Below are positions 1-11,546 of a stretch of DNA of 64,000 bases, in pieces. The stretch is from Amborella trichopoda (taxonomy: Eukaryota > Streptophyta > Magnoliopsida > Amborellales > Amborellaceae), in NCBI RefSeq assembly GCF_000471905.2, contig NW_006494789.1:5977490-6041489 (forward strand). Direction: 5' to 3'. A program made the translations under genes and the position numbers. Every line of letters starts with the position of its first letter. Within the stretch, counting starts at the first letter, position 1. Under the pieces are notes generated by a model. The model did no database searches. It was not told the origin of the DNA and was given only the letters and a program-made list of their open reading frames with translations.

Positions 1-457
1 ATGCCACATCTCCTCCTGATTGGACTATTTATAGTGAGAAGGCTCATCAAGTGATGAGGAAAATGAATTATGAGCCCTTGACCAATCAAACGTTAAGGGG
101 AGAAAAAGCAGTTGCTCCCCCATTCGAAGTCATTGAAGCCACATCAGCTCGTCACAGGACTAAACAAGGCCTGGGGTATTAGCCACTTGAGACAATATAC
201 AATTCGAGAAGGCGTTCAAGCCCAAAAAGAGCATATGAGGTACAACAAAGTAAAAAGAGAATGAAATCATGCAGCAAAATTAGCAAAAAAAACGAAGAGC
301 ATTTTATTCATGAATTCAAACTTTTTAAAAGTATTGACAAAGGAAGGACACTATTAAAAAAGATCAATGATCTCAGTTCTAGATATGGCGGAAGAAACCT
401 CGTAAGCTCCTTCAGCTCAACACCATTTGAGTTTCCTGCTCAAATGATGCGAGTGAG
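1..457. other. Unassigned left edge
   Basis: I see no supportable gene here. The only open frame starts at 261 on the plus strand and is an AT-rich, lysine/serine-rich stretch that overlaps the end of the minus-strand retroelement frame, so I regard it as chance. The segment lies where the 3' part of the neighbouring retroelement would be expected, but no LTR signature is visible in it. Confidence 0.4.
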
Positions 458-1159
458 TTATGATAGATCCTCAACCAAAGAAATGTCCAAAGCTCTACTT
501 TGAATCATCTCCTTTTGAAGATCACTGAATTCCTCTCTTAACTTTTGCATCTTCTCCCTTATTCCAAGCATCAGGTTGAAACAAGTTCTCCCCTCCATCT
601 TGAGGTCGAGCTGACGAGCAACCATAACGGCCTTCTTCTGTGTGCAGGCATCTATTCCCTCACGACGATGCAATATTGATGCCTCTAAGGAAGCCAGCCT
701 GTTGGTCTCAGCCGCATGATGCAACCTCCAACTCTCCAGTTCATCTAGAGTAGCATGAAAATGAGAGAGGACTTCTGCTGCATCCCCCAAAATGCTGGTC
801 GCAGCAGCAAACTCCCTCCGTTTGACTATTGCCTCGCCCAGCTCAGTGAGAGGCAGCTCCCTTAGACCCTGAAGACCTGCACGAAGCATGCCCGTAATTA
901 TCCAAGAAATGCCATTGAAAATAGGTCTAGATGGTACTCCAGGGTCCACCACCGCTGAAGGGACTTTGGTTTCTGAGGCTGGGCTCGAAGGAACAACCAT
1001 ATGAGCCACTTGCTCTATTAGAGAAATTGTGAATCCCGAGGCCTCAACCACCTCAGATTTAGAAGCAATCCACTCCCCTCGTCTCTCACTCTCTGTTATG
1101 ACCCCAACCAGTTCAAGGCCATCATCTCTCTCTTGTTCCCCACTCTCTTGAACCATCAC
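458..1159 (-). pseudogene. PMD-type retroelement protein, coiled-coil C-terminal part
   Basis: An open stretch of 233 residues. The first half is acidic and low in complexity. From about residue 110 it is rich in Glu, Leu, Arg and Lys with long heptad-like runs (for example ELESWRLHH and KMQKLREEFSDLQKEM), so a coiled coil is likely. This is the usual tail of plant proteins annotated as 'putative gypsy type transposon' that carry a plant mobile domain upstream (family knowledge). It follows the acidic linker frame on the same strand with a short offset, so the two were probably one reading frame now broken by a frameshift. Its function is unknown. The first methionine is arbitrary because the frame is internal. 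Confidence 0.55.
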
Positions 1160-1182
1160 TTCTACTTCGACAAGTTCATGGG

Positions 1183-2175
1183 TTACCTTTCCCTTTGGTC
1201 TTCATCTTCTTGGGTCACCACTTCAGGCTCAACCATGACCTCTTCCACCTGGCCTGCATCCTCAACAACCAGAACCTCGGTGACAAAAAGCTCAACCCCC
1301 TTATCTCCCTGACCTGTGCCTTTTGGGACAACAGCCTCTTGATGCTCAACAACCTCACTAACCATAGGTCCCTCCTTAAAAAAGACACCTAGGCCCTCAT
1401 TATACATTACTGCGACCCCTGTCTCAGTCGGGGCATTATATTCTTGAGGGTCAAAGACCATGTCAGTGATAGGTTCCCCTCCCAGGGCAATGATCACAAC
1501 GTCTTCAGCCTCATTTACCACCATTGAAATCGTATATGATTCAGGAACCCCCCTTGGATTTGGAGACACCACCTCAAGTTCCGGAGTCACCTCTCGATCC
1601 AGAGCAATAATAATAGGCTCAAAGGGGCCGGATTCATCCACTCTAGTCTCTAAAGAAGAAGAAAATAATTCAGGAGAGACAGAAGATGGTGGAGAAAGTG
1701 CAGAAGATGACACCGGGGAAGCAGCTAATGAATCCGATGAGGAAGAGCTACCTCCTGATTCCAAGATCAAATGAAGTTTTACACCCCAATGTCTTCGAGT
1801 ACGTCTACCAGCCTCAGCTGATGCATGAGTGCTGGTAGGGGTAGAGCATTTCCTCTTCTTTCCCCTTGCTGAAGGAGAAGCTGTTGCATCGGAACTCCCT
1901 CCTTGAGAAGGTCCCACAGCCAGTTTACTATGAGGATCATTCCCGATCAGTGCGTTCAAGTCTTGAATGGGACACCCCTCGTGACCTGGGACCTTTTGGT
2001 CCTCCCTCCTTTCGAAGACATAACTGAGTTTATCAAAGAAGCTCCCAGTCTTCTTCTTCATCGCAATAAATTTTGACAAATCATTAACGGTCGCTATCTC
2101 TCGAGGAATCCCTAAAGCCTGCCAGTTCAAATGATATCCCAAAACAAATACCTCGCGAAGAGCAGGAGTATCCAC
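1183..2175 (-). pseudogene. PMD-type retroelement protein, acidic/serine-rich linker
   Basis: A 330-residue open frame. Residues 1-65 look folded (FVLGYHLNWQALGIP, then KKTGSFFDKLSYVFERRE). A basic patch GKKRKCST near residue 105 could act as a nuclear localisation signal. A Ser/Pro-rich stretch follows, then a very acidic Val/Glu-rich tail. It sits between the PMD-like block (2572-3279) and the coiled-coil block (458-1159), all on the minus strand, and I infer one broken protein. No catalytic motif is visible. Serine runs and acidic composition make database matching unreliable outside residues 1-65. Confidence 0.5.
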
Positions 2176-2571
2176 CAGTCTCCTACGTCTAGTCTCTTGG
2201 TGCCAGTCGTCGCTCTCCCCTTCCAGAGGTGATCAGCATCCCAGTATCCTCGGCTAGTAATTGTCCACCAGTTTGCGTAAGCCACAGCCTCAGTCACTCG
2301 GACCCTTCTGTTGAAGTGAGGTAATACTTGCTAATCTCTATCATCTCTAGACATGTGGACCAATGGTTCGTATGTGTCCTGGCAACCAACACTCTTGAAG
2401 GGTCCCTAGCTCTTCCTCCTCCCCATGTTTACTCTGCCTCAGCGCTTTCAAAAAGCAGAGAGAAGGGGTAGCTTTGATCAAGCCCATGCTAACAGGCAAA
2501 GCTATGAGGGAAATACCCGTCCAATCTGGCACTGTGTGGGGTCTGATAGGGTAAACCTCCCCCTCTACTAC
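2176..2571 (-). pseudogene. Broken connector of the PMD-type frame
   Basis: This stretch joins the PMD block to the linker. A 61-residue minus-strand piece (2347-2532) contains WTGISLIALPVSMGL and fits as the continuation of the same protein, but several stops separate it from both neighbours. I see nothing else here. Confidence 0.35.
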
Positions 2572-3279
2572 TCAAAATGAACATGAGCTCCTAATAGTCA
2601 TGGGAGCACCATCTAGCCCCTTCCCCAGTTCGTCGATAAAAGCACGGTCGAGGAAGCTCCCAGCCAGAAATGGGACTCGTCGCATATTTAAGGAGTCATT
2701 TCCAAACAAGCTCTGAGCCACCCCTAAGCTACGAAAGATAGATTTTTTACTAGCAACCCTCATGAAGAAGGGCCACAATTTATTCCCCATGCCCTGGCTT
2801 TTGATATAGGTGGAAGGGAAATAGGCCCCTAGCCACCCATATACATAATGGATGGGGAATGGAGTCTTAAAGTCCCCAGGGAACGCTTCTCCTCCGACAA
2901 TGCCATTCCCTCCCTCTTTACCTTTGCAAGTCTTTTCGTGAGAGATGGCCCCCGATCCGTGGTATATATTGCACAAAAATGGTTGAGCAAGGGCATACTC
3001 ACGCTCTCTTCCCATGTCACAGGCCACATAGAATGTGTCTGGACGAATGTCATCTGCCCCTTCAAGGAGCATGAACTTGCATAAAAATAAGGTCAAACAT
3101 GCTGCCAAGAAGATGCAGTCGTTGCTGGTCTTGGATTGATAGATGAGAGGCATCCCCTTTACAACTGCCTTCCCTTTCCTTCTTGGAGTACCTCGACCCG
3201 CTTCAGGGTAGTCCCCACAAAAGAATTTCACCCATTTGGTGAAAGTTACCCGACCATTACTAGACCTGGCATGAAGCAA
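2572..3279 (-). pseudogene. Plant mobile domain (PMD)-like block of a retroelement frame
   Basis: A 235-residue open frame with the spacing typical of the PMD / 'aminotransferase-like' family: an N-terminal WVKFFCGDYP-like segment, then SNDCIFLAACLTLFLCKFML, an IRPDTFYVACDMG segment, a LCNIYHGSG segment and the diagnostic IHYVYGWLGAYFP. These proteins occur both as host genes and as passenger genes in plant Ty3/gypsy elements and MULE-like transposons (established knowledge). Here the frame points the same way as element A and lies downstream of its pol. Frame breaks towards 2175 and upstream of 3279 show it is a pseudogene. The aminotransferase label does not imply enzyme activity. Confidence 0.65.
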
Positions 3280-3925
3280 TTGGTAAACCTCAAAATATTT
3301 TGAGGACTAGTGGGCGGCTCCTCTTCCACCAAGCTAGCGCCACCGAAAATCACTGAGTTCTAGTGCACAAACTCGTCGTACATGGCCCCGATCAATGAAA
3401 GGCCCCTGATGAAATGAAGATCTAATAAGGATTTTCCTACTTCCCCATCCCTAAGAAGCCAGGTGTTGCTAATGTGGCTCCATGTCTCGAGCAGTACCTT
3501 GACAGTATTGGAGTACCGATCGTAGTAGCTGATCAAGCACCGCCGCTACTCGAAGGCCTTTGCCCGACCACATTAGTCCCTTTGTTTACACCATTCACTT
3601 TCTTAGGTGGGCGAGTTCTCCATAGAAGCTATGTTCTTGTGCATACAAGGAAGGAGCGCCACCCTTCTTCAATACTAACATTGCCGTCATTGTCCTCTCG
3701 GACTTCAAAACAAACTGGGTCAGTGATGAAAGTGACACAAAGAGGCCACTCTGGTTTGCATACAGGCTCTGTCAGCCAAATGGGCTCGCCCCTTAATAGA
3801 GGCTCACCAGTAAATTCATTGGTGCCGACCTCTCCTTCCCTTGGAAGGTTCTTTACGTCAAGAATTCTGGAAGAAGACTCATCCATTAGAAACTGCCAAA
3901 CGAAAATTATTAAGACATTGGTCAA
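3280..3925 (-). pseudogene. Probable N-terminal part of the PMD-type frame
   Basis: A 98-residue minus-strand frame (3629-3925) carries an acidic-hydrophobic segment (PLCVTFITDPVCFEV and nearby). It is followed towards 3280 by frame-broken sequence leading into the PMD block. Position and strand suggest the protein's N-terminal region. No recognised motif is present, so the assignment rests on context alone. Confidence 0.35.
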
Positions 3926-3929
3926 GCGC

Positions 3930-4200
3930 AGGCAGTGTCTTCAGAGGATCAGCGCCGGTTGTGTATCCTCAATTAGCACTGGCTGTGTTTTCAGAGGTCT
4001 AACACCTGCTGTATCATCAGAAACCTAGCATTGGCTGCATTTGCTAATGCTTAACGCGGGTTGTGTCTCCAAAGGTCTAACGCCGGCTGTGTCTCCAAAG
4101 TCCCAGCGCCAGGTGTACCATCAAGAGGTCTAGCACCGGTTGTGCACTCAATGCTTAGCGCCTTTGCTAACGTTTTTCACCGGCTGTGTTTTCAAAGGAT
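3930..4200. repeat. Degenerate GCCGGC-core minisatellite
   Basis: About eight imperfect units of roughly 25-45 bp, each holding a variant of AGCGCCGGCTGTGT followed by a TC(C/A)AAAGG-like spacer. Good copies lie near 3950, 4080 and 4135. The same core is found in several other parts of this window in different element families. Open frames running through it (3474-4028 and 4061-4279, plus) are repeat translations and not genes. Confidence 0.7.
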
Positions 4201-4344
4201 AATTTTCGGTCGGGTTCAAATCTCCTACATGTGTTACAGATTTTGCACGTGTCACCTCGAGCCCTGTTATGCCACATAACAACTGCCACCATGTTCTGGC
4301 CTGACACACATCCTCACACGTGTGGATTCAGGACCGTTCACCTT
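4201..4344. other. Break between integrase A and the minisatellite
   Basis: Similarity between elements A and D in the integrase tail stops near 4345. D continues to a proper integrase C-terminus (27858-28094), whereas A passes into unrelated sequence here. This is a truncation or recombination point. I could not define the inserted material. Confidence 0.45.
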
Positions 4345-5250
4345 TCCAATGATGGTTGCACTCGAGGTTTTGTTGGGCCTCTAGTTTCTTTTCGTCAAGG
4401 GCATCCAACTTCTGATAACAGATCTTGACCCTCTCATCTTCGGTTAGTCCCTGATGCATAGCGACACGGAGTGAAGGTATTTGAACTTAGAGGGGTAAAA
4501 CCGCCTCACCTCCATAGACTAGGGAATAAGGGGTAGAGTTTGAAGCATTGCGAATGGTGGTGTGATAGGCCCACAGAGCTTCAAGCAGCTTCTCATGTCA
4601 ATTCTTCATTGACTTCGAAACTGACTTCTGGAGCACCCTGCACAAGGTTTTGTTAAATGCCTCAGCTAAACCGTTGGCTTGAGGGTAGTATATGGTCGAG
4701 TATTTCAACTTGAAACCGAAATGGTTGACTAGGCGATCAACGTGATGGCTTCTAAACTGAGGGCTATTGTCAAAGATTATTCAGTCCAGAATCCCGAACT
4801 GGTATATGATGTGGTGACGCATGAAGTTGGCCACAATGGTTCTTGGAACATGCTTGAGGGGGACCACTTCAACCCACTAGAATGAAGGTATGACCCAAGG
4901 CAGAAGGAGGGTCGATGGGTCCTACAATGTTCATACCCCATTGGGAAAAGGGCCATGATGTCACTGTAGGATGGAGAGGCTCCAGGGGCTGATGAATGAG
5001 GCTTGAGTGAATTCGGCACACCTGACATCTTTTAGCATAGTTTTGAGCGTCAACCACCATTGAAGGCCAATAATAGCCGAGTCTACGTATGCGCTCGTAG
5101 AGCTTAGGGCCAGACTGATGCAGCCCGCAAATACTTAAATGCAATTCTTCGAGTATTTTGCTTGCTTCTTGTCTATCGACACATCTAAGGAGAATTTCGT
5201 CAAATTATCGAAGAAAGAGAACATTTCCATAGAGGAGGGTATACTTGGTT
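4345..5250 (-). pseudogene. Tat element A integrase (degenerate)
   Basis: Retroviral-type integrase that would insert the cDNA into chromosomes. The H2C2 zinc-binding segment is at 4869-5144: a HLSICGLHQSG histidine pair and, 30 residues on, CQVC. The core begins with MNIVGPIDPPSALG, which carries the first acidic residue. Further down, in broken frames, an NGLAEAFNKT segment keeps the third catalytic acid; its Glu codon is at 4661-4663. Many stops and frame changes lie between these landmarks, and the C-terminal DNA-binding part seen in copy D is missing beyond 4345. It follows RNase H directly, as in Tat elements. Inactive. Confidence 0.8.
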
Positions 5251-5258
5251 GACATCCA

Positions 5259-6269
5259 TCATATACCATTGCATTCTGCCCGATCTTCAAGCAGCCTTCC
5301 ATGCTTTATGAAATTCATGATAGGCTCCCTCCAGTCTTCTACTTGTTCTACCTCTGCACACATCCGGTCAAAGAATTCAGGCTCCCGCTTCTCAGCTTTG
5401 AATTCTTTACCTTGGGACATTTCCTGCTCTTCCTTAATGACATCCATGGCAATGAGGAGTGCTCCGATCAGATAAGGCGGGCATTCGGGGAAGATTTCTC
5501 TCTCTTCATCTGCATCAACTTCGGTTCTCAAGTCGTCATGTCTCTATTTTGTTACCCAGACAGGCATGGGCCCTGATGAAGACAGTTGAATGGTGGCCCC
5601 GAGCTTTGAGGGTGCATCGGCTTGCGAGTTTAGCCTTCTAAGGATATGACTTAGGGAGAAATCATCGAACTGGGCCATGTAAGATTTAGCCGTGTCATGA
5701 TAAGGCTTTAGAGTGTCCTTCCTCACATCATAAATCCCTTTAAGCTGCCAAATGACCAACTCAGAGTCGTCGAAGATGTTTAGTTGTTTCAGATCTAGCT
5801 CTTGGGTGATCTCTAGTCTAATTATGAGGGCTTGATATTCAGCTTCATTATGAGAAAATGCCTCTGCAAGCGAGAAGGATAGAGGAATCACTCCACCGTC
5901 GGGAGTCAGGAACACGACTCCAGCAACCCCTCTATTAGGCTGGAATGCTCTGTCAAAATACATCTCCCACGGTCGAGCTAGCACTGCATAGAAAACTTCT
6001 TCATCTGAGAGATCACTTGACAGGGGAGATTTCGAAGAGATTGGGTGAGCAGTGAGAAAGTCTGATAGGGCTTGACCTTTGACTGCCTTCTGTGGTATGT
6101 ACATGATGTCGAACTCCATCAGCAATAATGCCCACTTGGTCAGGCATCCTGATAGGCATGGCCGGGTCATAAGGACCTTGACCGGGTCCGCCTTTAAGAT
6201 TAGTTTGACCTCGTGACCAAGCAAGTAATGGTGGAGCTTCTGTACCACAAAGATCAAGGCTAAGCACAT
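5259..6269 (-). pseudogene. Tat element A RNase H region
   Basis: The first part (5544-6269) begins in the RT/RNase H connection (CLALIFVVQKLHHYLLGHEV), passes through a WEMYFDRAFQ segment holding the first catalytic aspartate, and includes HNEAEYQALI and DDSELVIWQLKG, the second acidic motifs of an RNase HI fold. A second frame (5259-5531) continues to the spacer before the integrase zinc finger. Two RNase H-like halves, one attached to RT and one before integrase, are a Tat/Ogre hallmark (family knowledge). The Asp is kept here but is Asn in copy D. The frame shifts near 5540, so no full protein can be made. Confidence 0.8.
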
Positions 6270-7710
6270 CTTTTCGATGGGAGGGTAATTCTTCTCGGCT
6301 CCCTACATCCTACGACTGAGATAATAAAGCGATGTTTCCTTCCCCTCATCATTGTTCTATGTTAGGAGTGCCCCGAGTGACTCATCAAGGGCGGTCACGT
6401 ATAGAATGAGAAGCCTTCCGAACACTGGCGTAGAGAGCACTAGAGGATTTAACAAATACTACTTGATTTCATGGAGTTCAGCTTAGCACGCCTCATCCCA
6501 TATGAAGGGAGTGTCCTTCTTCAGCAAGTATGAAAAGGGCTAGCATCTCCCTAAAAGGTTTGAGATGAACCTTCGAATATAGGCCAGCTATCCATGATTT
6601 TGAATTGCCTTGATTTTGACCTGCTCGATCTCCAGCCCACGGTACCTCATGATGAACCTTCAGAATTTTCCTGAGCGTACGCCAAAGGTGCATTTCAAGG
6701 GGTTCATCTTGAGTTGGTGATGCCGCAGCCATTCAAATACCTATTTGAAGTCTTGGATGTGAGCATTCTTTGTTTTAGATTTCATCACCATGTCATCCAC
6801 ATAGCACTCGACTTCCTTGTGAATCATATCCTTGAAGATGGTCGTCATGGATCACTGGTATGTGGCACCGACGTTCTTCAACCCGAAAGGCATCATAATG
6901 TAGCAAAAGATACCTTTCGGGGTCAAGATTTCAGTGGCCTCTTCACCCTCTGGTGCCATTATGATTTGATTATCACAGAATACCCATCCATAAAGCAGAA
7001 CATATGACAATGAAGCATCTCGGTGAACAATAGGGGGAAGTCATCCTTGGGGGAGGCAGTGTTCAAGTCACAAAAGTCAATACAAACCCTGTTTTTCTTC
7101 TTGACTGGGACAACATTTTCCTTCCATCACGGGTATTTGACTTCACGTATGAATCCAGCTTGTCTGAGCTTGTTCACCTTAGCATCGATCTACATCTCGA
7201 GGTTGGATCGAAACCTCCTTGATTTCTGCTTTATGAGTTTGATGGACGGATCAATGCCGAGACAGTGGAGAGCAATTTGAGGGTCTAGGCTGGGCATCTC
7301 ATGATAATGCCCAGATAAGACATCCCGGTTTGCTCGGAGGAGGGAGATATACCTTTCTTTCTCTTCTGGGGAAATTTTTGCAGAGATGAAAGTTGGCCTT
7401 AAGTCTACCTCATTCCCTAAGTTTATCTCTTCAAGCTCGTCAGCCGTGGCCTGACAACCTTCTTCCCACTCTTTTGAAGCCTCTTACAAGTCTTCATATG
7501 GGGATTCAGGATGCTTCTCATTAATCTCGAGTGGAGACACACACGATCCTTACATCTGCTTCTAAGGGGCCCAGTGTGGGAGACGATTTTTGGTCCATGG
7601 TCAGACCAAGCATTGAAAGGGACGGCTTCGAACGAGGAGTCCATGACCTTGTGACTAGGGTCACTCGGTACTTGCCCCAAGCTGGGTGATGCTTCATGAA
7701 ATTGAATCAT
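6270..7710 (-). pseudogene. Tat element A reverse transcriptase (degenerate)
   Basis: Polymerase of a Ty3/gypsy element. The catalytic Tyr-Val-Asp-Asp codons are at 6792-6803, preceded by broken segments matching the finger/palm region of copy D. A short FMDGYS-like piece near 6990 corresponds to the palm motif that copy D has lost. The upstream frame 7423-7710 is the poorly conserved lead-in to RT. Stops occur every few dozen codons, so it is a pseudogene. Its order between gag and RNase H is normal for the family. Confidence 0.75.
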
Positions 7711-8849
7711 GTGATAGGCCTCATGAGAATAGGAACTTGAAGATGGCTTAGTCTTGGCTTGGGCTGCGAGGGCATCAGCGACTGTGGAGAATCCAGCCGC
7801 CTAGGCCAGCATCTTTCTTAGGCACTTCCACGGCGACCTGCTGATGTTGGTGTCTTCGAGCTCTTTATTTAGAATGTTGAAGTCTGAGCATTATCGAACC
7901 GCACCTATGAAAGAAATAGAAGAGGAGGGACGAGAAGAAGAGTTAGAATGTTCCAGGCAGCTTTTTACGTCGTCACTGGAATTGGATGTGTGCAGGGTAT
8001 ATTTTAGGTCTTGCCCCGGTTCTGATTGTGGGGGGGTGCTTTTAGCATCGTCACCTGCATTGGACGAATCCTGAGCTGTTGATGACTCAGGGATGTTCAT
8101 CTGATTGGACGACAGGATAAGGTGAGCTGCTCCTAGGATGAAGTCCTGTAAGGTTGGCAGCGGAGGAAGGGGCTTGAGAAATTCTTCCTCGACTGGTGGC
8201 TGAGGGAGAAGATTCCTTCAGCGAGCATACCTGGGTGCCCGTCTCCTTTTGGATCCCTGAGGAGGGGTTTGGTTCATCCCATTTGGCTGACGAGTAACCC
8301 TGGCTTGGTGGATTGCCTCAAGCTTCAGAGACTTGAGTCTACTTCGTCCATGGTAGATTTCTCAAGGCTGATAAGTCAAGGGCTCTGAAGGGCCAAGTGC
8401 ATGCTCATAGAAGACCCGCAGCGGGGTTTCCTCTTGGGCGGGAGTGACGACTTGGAAGCACTCTAGGAAAATGGCACAAATGATGTGGCCTTCCTGTACC
8501 TTCTGAGTGATTATAGCTTCGAACCCAGAGCATTCTTTCAGCTCGTGGCCCCATACTTGGTGCTATGGGCACCAGAGGTTTTCCATACCCTGAGCGAGAC
8601 GCCTTAGCTGCCTGGTGGGCTTGGGAGTGACAAGACCCTGTTGGAGCATCATCTCGAAGAAGGCTTGCAGAGGGTCTAGCTAAGCGCTTCTTGGGTCTTG
8701 TGTCGGGAGTTCTTCTTGCACGGGTGGAAGATGGACTTGAGGGTGTCCTTTTGGGTTACCATGAACTTCCTGGCATTGTTGAGCTCATGGAAGTCAGTAC
8801 ATTCGTTCAAGTCATGGCTTCATATCAGATGATAAGAGCATCAGAGGTT
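7711..8849 (-). pseudogene. Element A gag-to-RT spacer, no protease seen
   Basis: In broken minus-strand frames a second zinc-knuckle-like string (WCP-x-HQVWGHELKEC, about 8520-8580) is followed by a Pro/Ser-rich region including 7891-8100. The aspartic protease expected here, with a D-T/S-G-like active site, was not visible in any frame I read, and the same is true of copy D. Either it has decayed or this lineage never had it. Confidence 0.55.
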
Positions 8850-9236
8850 CTAAGTTTTTGGAGGCAGGAACTTGGGCTGCCTTGTCGACTTGTGCATGAC
8901 GAGTCCTTCCTCGAGAATTATGAAGAATAGTGCATCGAGGATAGCGGGTGCTTCATCACCCTCTTGGATTGTCACTATGTGGACAGCCTCAGTTGTTTCG
9001 AATGCCTTCTTTAACTCTTCGAGCTTTATCTGCTTGTTAACAAGGGCTTCGATAGTGTCTTTGAGCTTATAACATTCCTGAGTGGGGTGGCATACTTTCC
9101 TGTGATAGGCGCAGTACCTCTCGGGTGTCTCCTGTCCAACTTGTTCTTTAGTGTTGACCTCCGGCAGCTGGATCAAGTTTTGCTTTTGTAGTAGTCGAAA
9201 TAGTGCAGGAACCCACTCCTTGTCAAAAGGATACAC
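8850..9236 (-). pseudogene. Tat element A gag, zinc-knuckle-like region
   Basis: A 128-residue frame starting MYPFDKEWVPALFRLLQ, containing RYCAYHRKVCHPTQECYKLK and then DTIEALVNKQ. The Cys-x2-His-x4-H-x4-Cys style element with a following EALV helix is characteristic of Tat-type gag proteins. It binds nucleic acid during particle assembly (family knowledge). Copy D has the equivalent at 32747-33004, where the first Cys-like position reads YFAYHQRINHPIYDCYALK. Continuous with the capsid part at 9333-10172 through frame breaks. Confidence 0.75.
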
Positions 9237-10172
9237 CTTGTTCTGGTGTTGGATCCAATAGTCACTTCGATTAATATTTTTAGGAGGCGGGACCCTGTTA
9301 TAGGACTGCTGCTTGCCCCCAGCCTGAGACGTTTATGCCTTGGAGAGGTCCAAGGTTTGAGGGGCAGCGTTCTTAGTGTCAGTTACGGTGACAGTCGCAC
9401 TGATCACCACTTTTTGCTGGTTGCCCCGATTGTTGGAGTGGGAGTTCGAGCCAGAGGGTTGTTGCCGAGATCCACCATGGTGCTTGGACAGACCTTCTAT
9501 ACAAACTACTTTAGAGATGAGCTCTGACAAGGAGGGTGGATTGGAGGCCTCGACATGCAGGGCGATCTCGGGAAGCATATTTTGTATGCAGGTTTGAACT
9601 GCTTCTTTTTCAGTCATGGGAGTAGCGTGAAAGGTGGCCAACTCTCTCCATCATGCGATGAACTTGTCAACTGGCTCACCAGGGTCTTGAGTCAAAGTGA
9701 GGAGCTCGATGGTTTCCATGTTCCTTTGGACTTCGTAAAAGCGTTGGTAAAATAACTGCTTCATTTCCTACAAAGTGTGCACAGAGTTTGGAGGCAGTCG
9801 AGCATACCGTTGGAAGGCTGGCCCTTCGAGAGCCTCGACGAACTGATGGAGGAGGAGTCGTTCGTCAGTCGTCATCTCTTGACAGGTTGCTTGGAAGTGA
9901 GCAGTATGCTAGCGTGGGGATGTAATACCGTTGAATAGGAGTAGCTTCCCCTTTTGGTATTTTTGGGAAAACGGCACTTGGTCGATGTACGAGGGGTACA
10001 GCTTTTGGTAAAGCGGCGCCTCTTGCATGCCCAGGACTTTGTTCTTGAGACTGTGGGTCAGCATAGCATCTATATCAGCTTGTGAAACCATGCATGAAGC
10101 AGACCTGTCTTGGGAGACCGGTGGAGGAGTTTGACTATGAACTGTCTTCACCAGATGAGGAATCGGTCTCAT
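9237..10172 (-). pseudogene. Tat element A gag, capsid-like (Retrotrans_gag) region
   Basis: Frames 9909-10172 and 9333-9641 with a broken bridge. Landmarks in order: MLTHSLKN and PSYIDQVPFSQKYQKGKLLLF (N-terminal approach), the QFVEALEGPAF helix, QLFYQRFYEVQRN, LLTLTQDPGEPVDKF, and EKEAVQTCIQNMLPEIA. This is the helix series of plant gypsy gag capsid domains. Copy D is collinear at 33212-33814. In-frame stops make it non-coding. Confidence 0.8.
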
Positions 10173-10841
10173 GGTGAGAGGAAGGGTCTAGGTTTTTCAT
10201 CTTTTCAAAGATGGACTACATCATTACCTCGAACCTGATCATCCGCTCTTCTTAGGCATCGTCCGGCTCATTTATCACCATGACACTGACCGTTTCTTTC
10301 GGAGGGTCAGAGCCAGGTGGAGTAGTGAACAGCCGGGTTTGGGGAGTCGTGCTTGGCAAGTCTGTCTGCAGGGGCTCAGCATGCCCCGACTGGATTCGAG
10401 CCTTATACGCCGACCGTGTGAGGACCGATTCTTGACGGTCTTATGACCGCGACTTCTTAACAGTGATCACCGAGCAAAATCCTTGGACTTGCTCAGGCTC
10501 TAGGATCCGCAAAGGAAAGAAGGGATTATGAGATAAGATATCACCAAAGGTGGTAACCTCCACTGCCTTAGGGGCTTCTTTGGTCAGGATATGCAGACCT
10601 TTCTACTGCTTAATCTTGATGCTGCTATGGACCTCACTCCAAAACCGAGCGTGAGGCTTGGACTGCCCTGTATTTGTTGAGCACCCGAAGCCCATGTCGA
10701 GCTGGAGCAAAGAATGGGGTCCAAGGATAGAGGGCAACCTGAGTCGCTACCTTGGAGGCTACAGGCTCCTATCTGACATCAGGCCATTGCCTCAGATTCC
10801 CTTGTGAGGCCCGAGTGCATGCCTGACCTGGGGCAGCCAAC
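10173..10841 (-). pseudogene. Element A gag, poorly conserved middle
   Basis: No open frame of useful length remains. The segment aligns with 33815-34613 of element D and with 14708-15000 of fragment B (shared GGGGCTCGACATGCCCC-like block at about 10370-10390). It is therefore gag-leader sequence between the N-terminal extension and the capsid part. Confidence 0.6.
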
Positions 10842-11546
10842 TCAAGATGGTACTCTTACAGAAAACTTTTGAGTAGTACCAGGTCTCAAGGTGCTTGCTT
10901 GGTGAAGGAAGAGTGACAGAAGAAAGAGCTGGTTCATGAGCTGCAAAGTCAGTCCGTGTGCACCTTTAGGGTTAATCGTCCAGGTGACTTGGGGGTCAGC
11001 CTGGGTTTGCTCAATTGGTTCGACCTTAGGAGGTTGAGACCCACGAGCTTGTGTTTGTGAGGGACTGGGAAGGAACCTATCTCTCATAGGGTGAAGCTGT
11101 GTGTGGTGAGAGGGAGGACAAATTGGTCGGCCCTCGTGTGCTCGAGCTGGCACATAACTGGAGCTGCCCCGAGCTGTGGGATGCATGACGCTCGTAGGGT
11201 TTGGCCCAAGAAGGCCTAGCCTAGAACGTGAGTTCGAGGCAGCATGAAAGTTGCCGTGAGGTGTGGCTTGAGTGGTTGGACTACGGGCCTTTAGGTGTGT
11301 GCAAGAGGTGGAGGTCGTAGGGTCTCCGCCTCTATGTGTCGAGCCTCCAGGTGTAGAGGTTCGGGGTAGTGAAAGAGTCCAGGGGGTAGCCTTGCGGCGA
11401 CCCTCAGAAGCGATGGCAACTTGCTTGCCTTTTGTCAGAGTGGACTGGGCAGCCTTCCGGCGTACCTCAGTAGCCAGTAGCAGGGTGCAAGTTGTGTACG
11501 GCAGCGGATGTGCTACCAATGCAAAGGGCCTTGGTGGAGGGTCCAA
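10842..11546 (-). pseudogene. Tat element A gag N-terminal extension
   Basis: A 234-residue frame rich in Pro, Ser, Thr, Arg and His with basic patches (RRKAAQS and RRKATPW). It is matched by the 268-residue frame 34614-35420 of copy D and by fragments B and C, so it is a conserved part of this family and not a chance frame. Long disordered basic gag leaders are known in Tat/Ogre elements. It begins about 300 bp after the primer site. Whether it was a separate first ORF or the N-terminus of gag is unresolved. Confidence 0.65.

Noticed and set aside
7844..8074. Plus-strand acidic frame
   Set aside because: Antisense to the low-complexity gag-RT spacer of element A.
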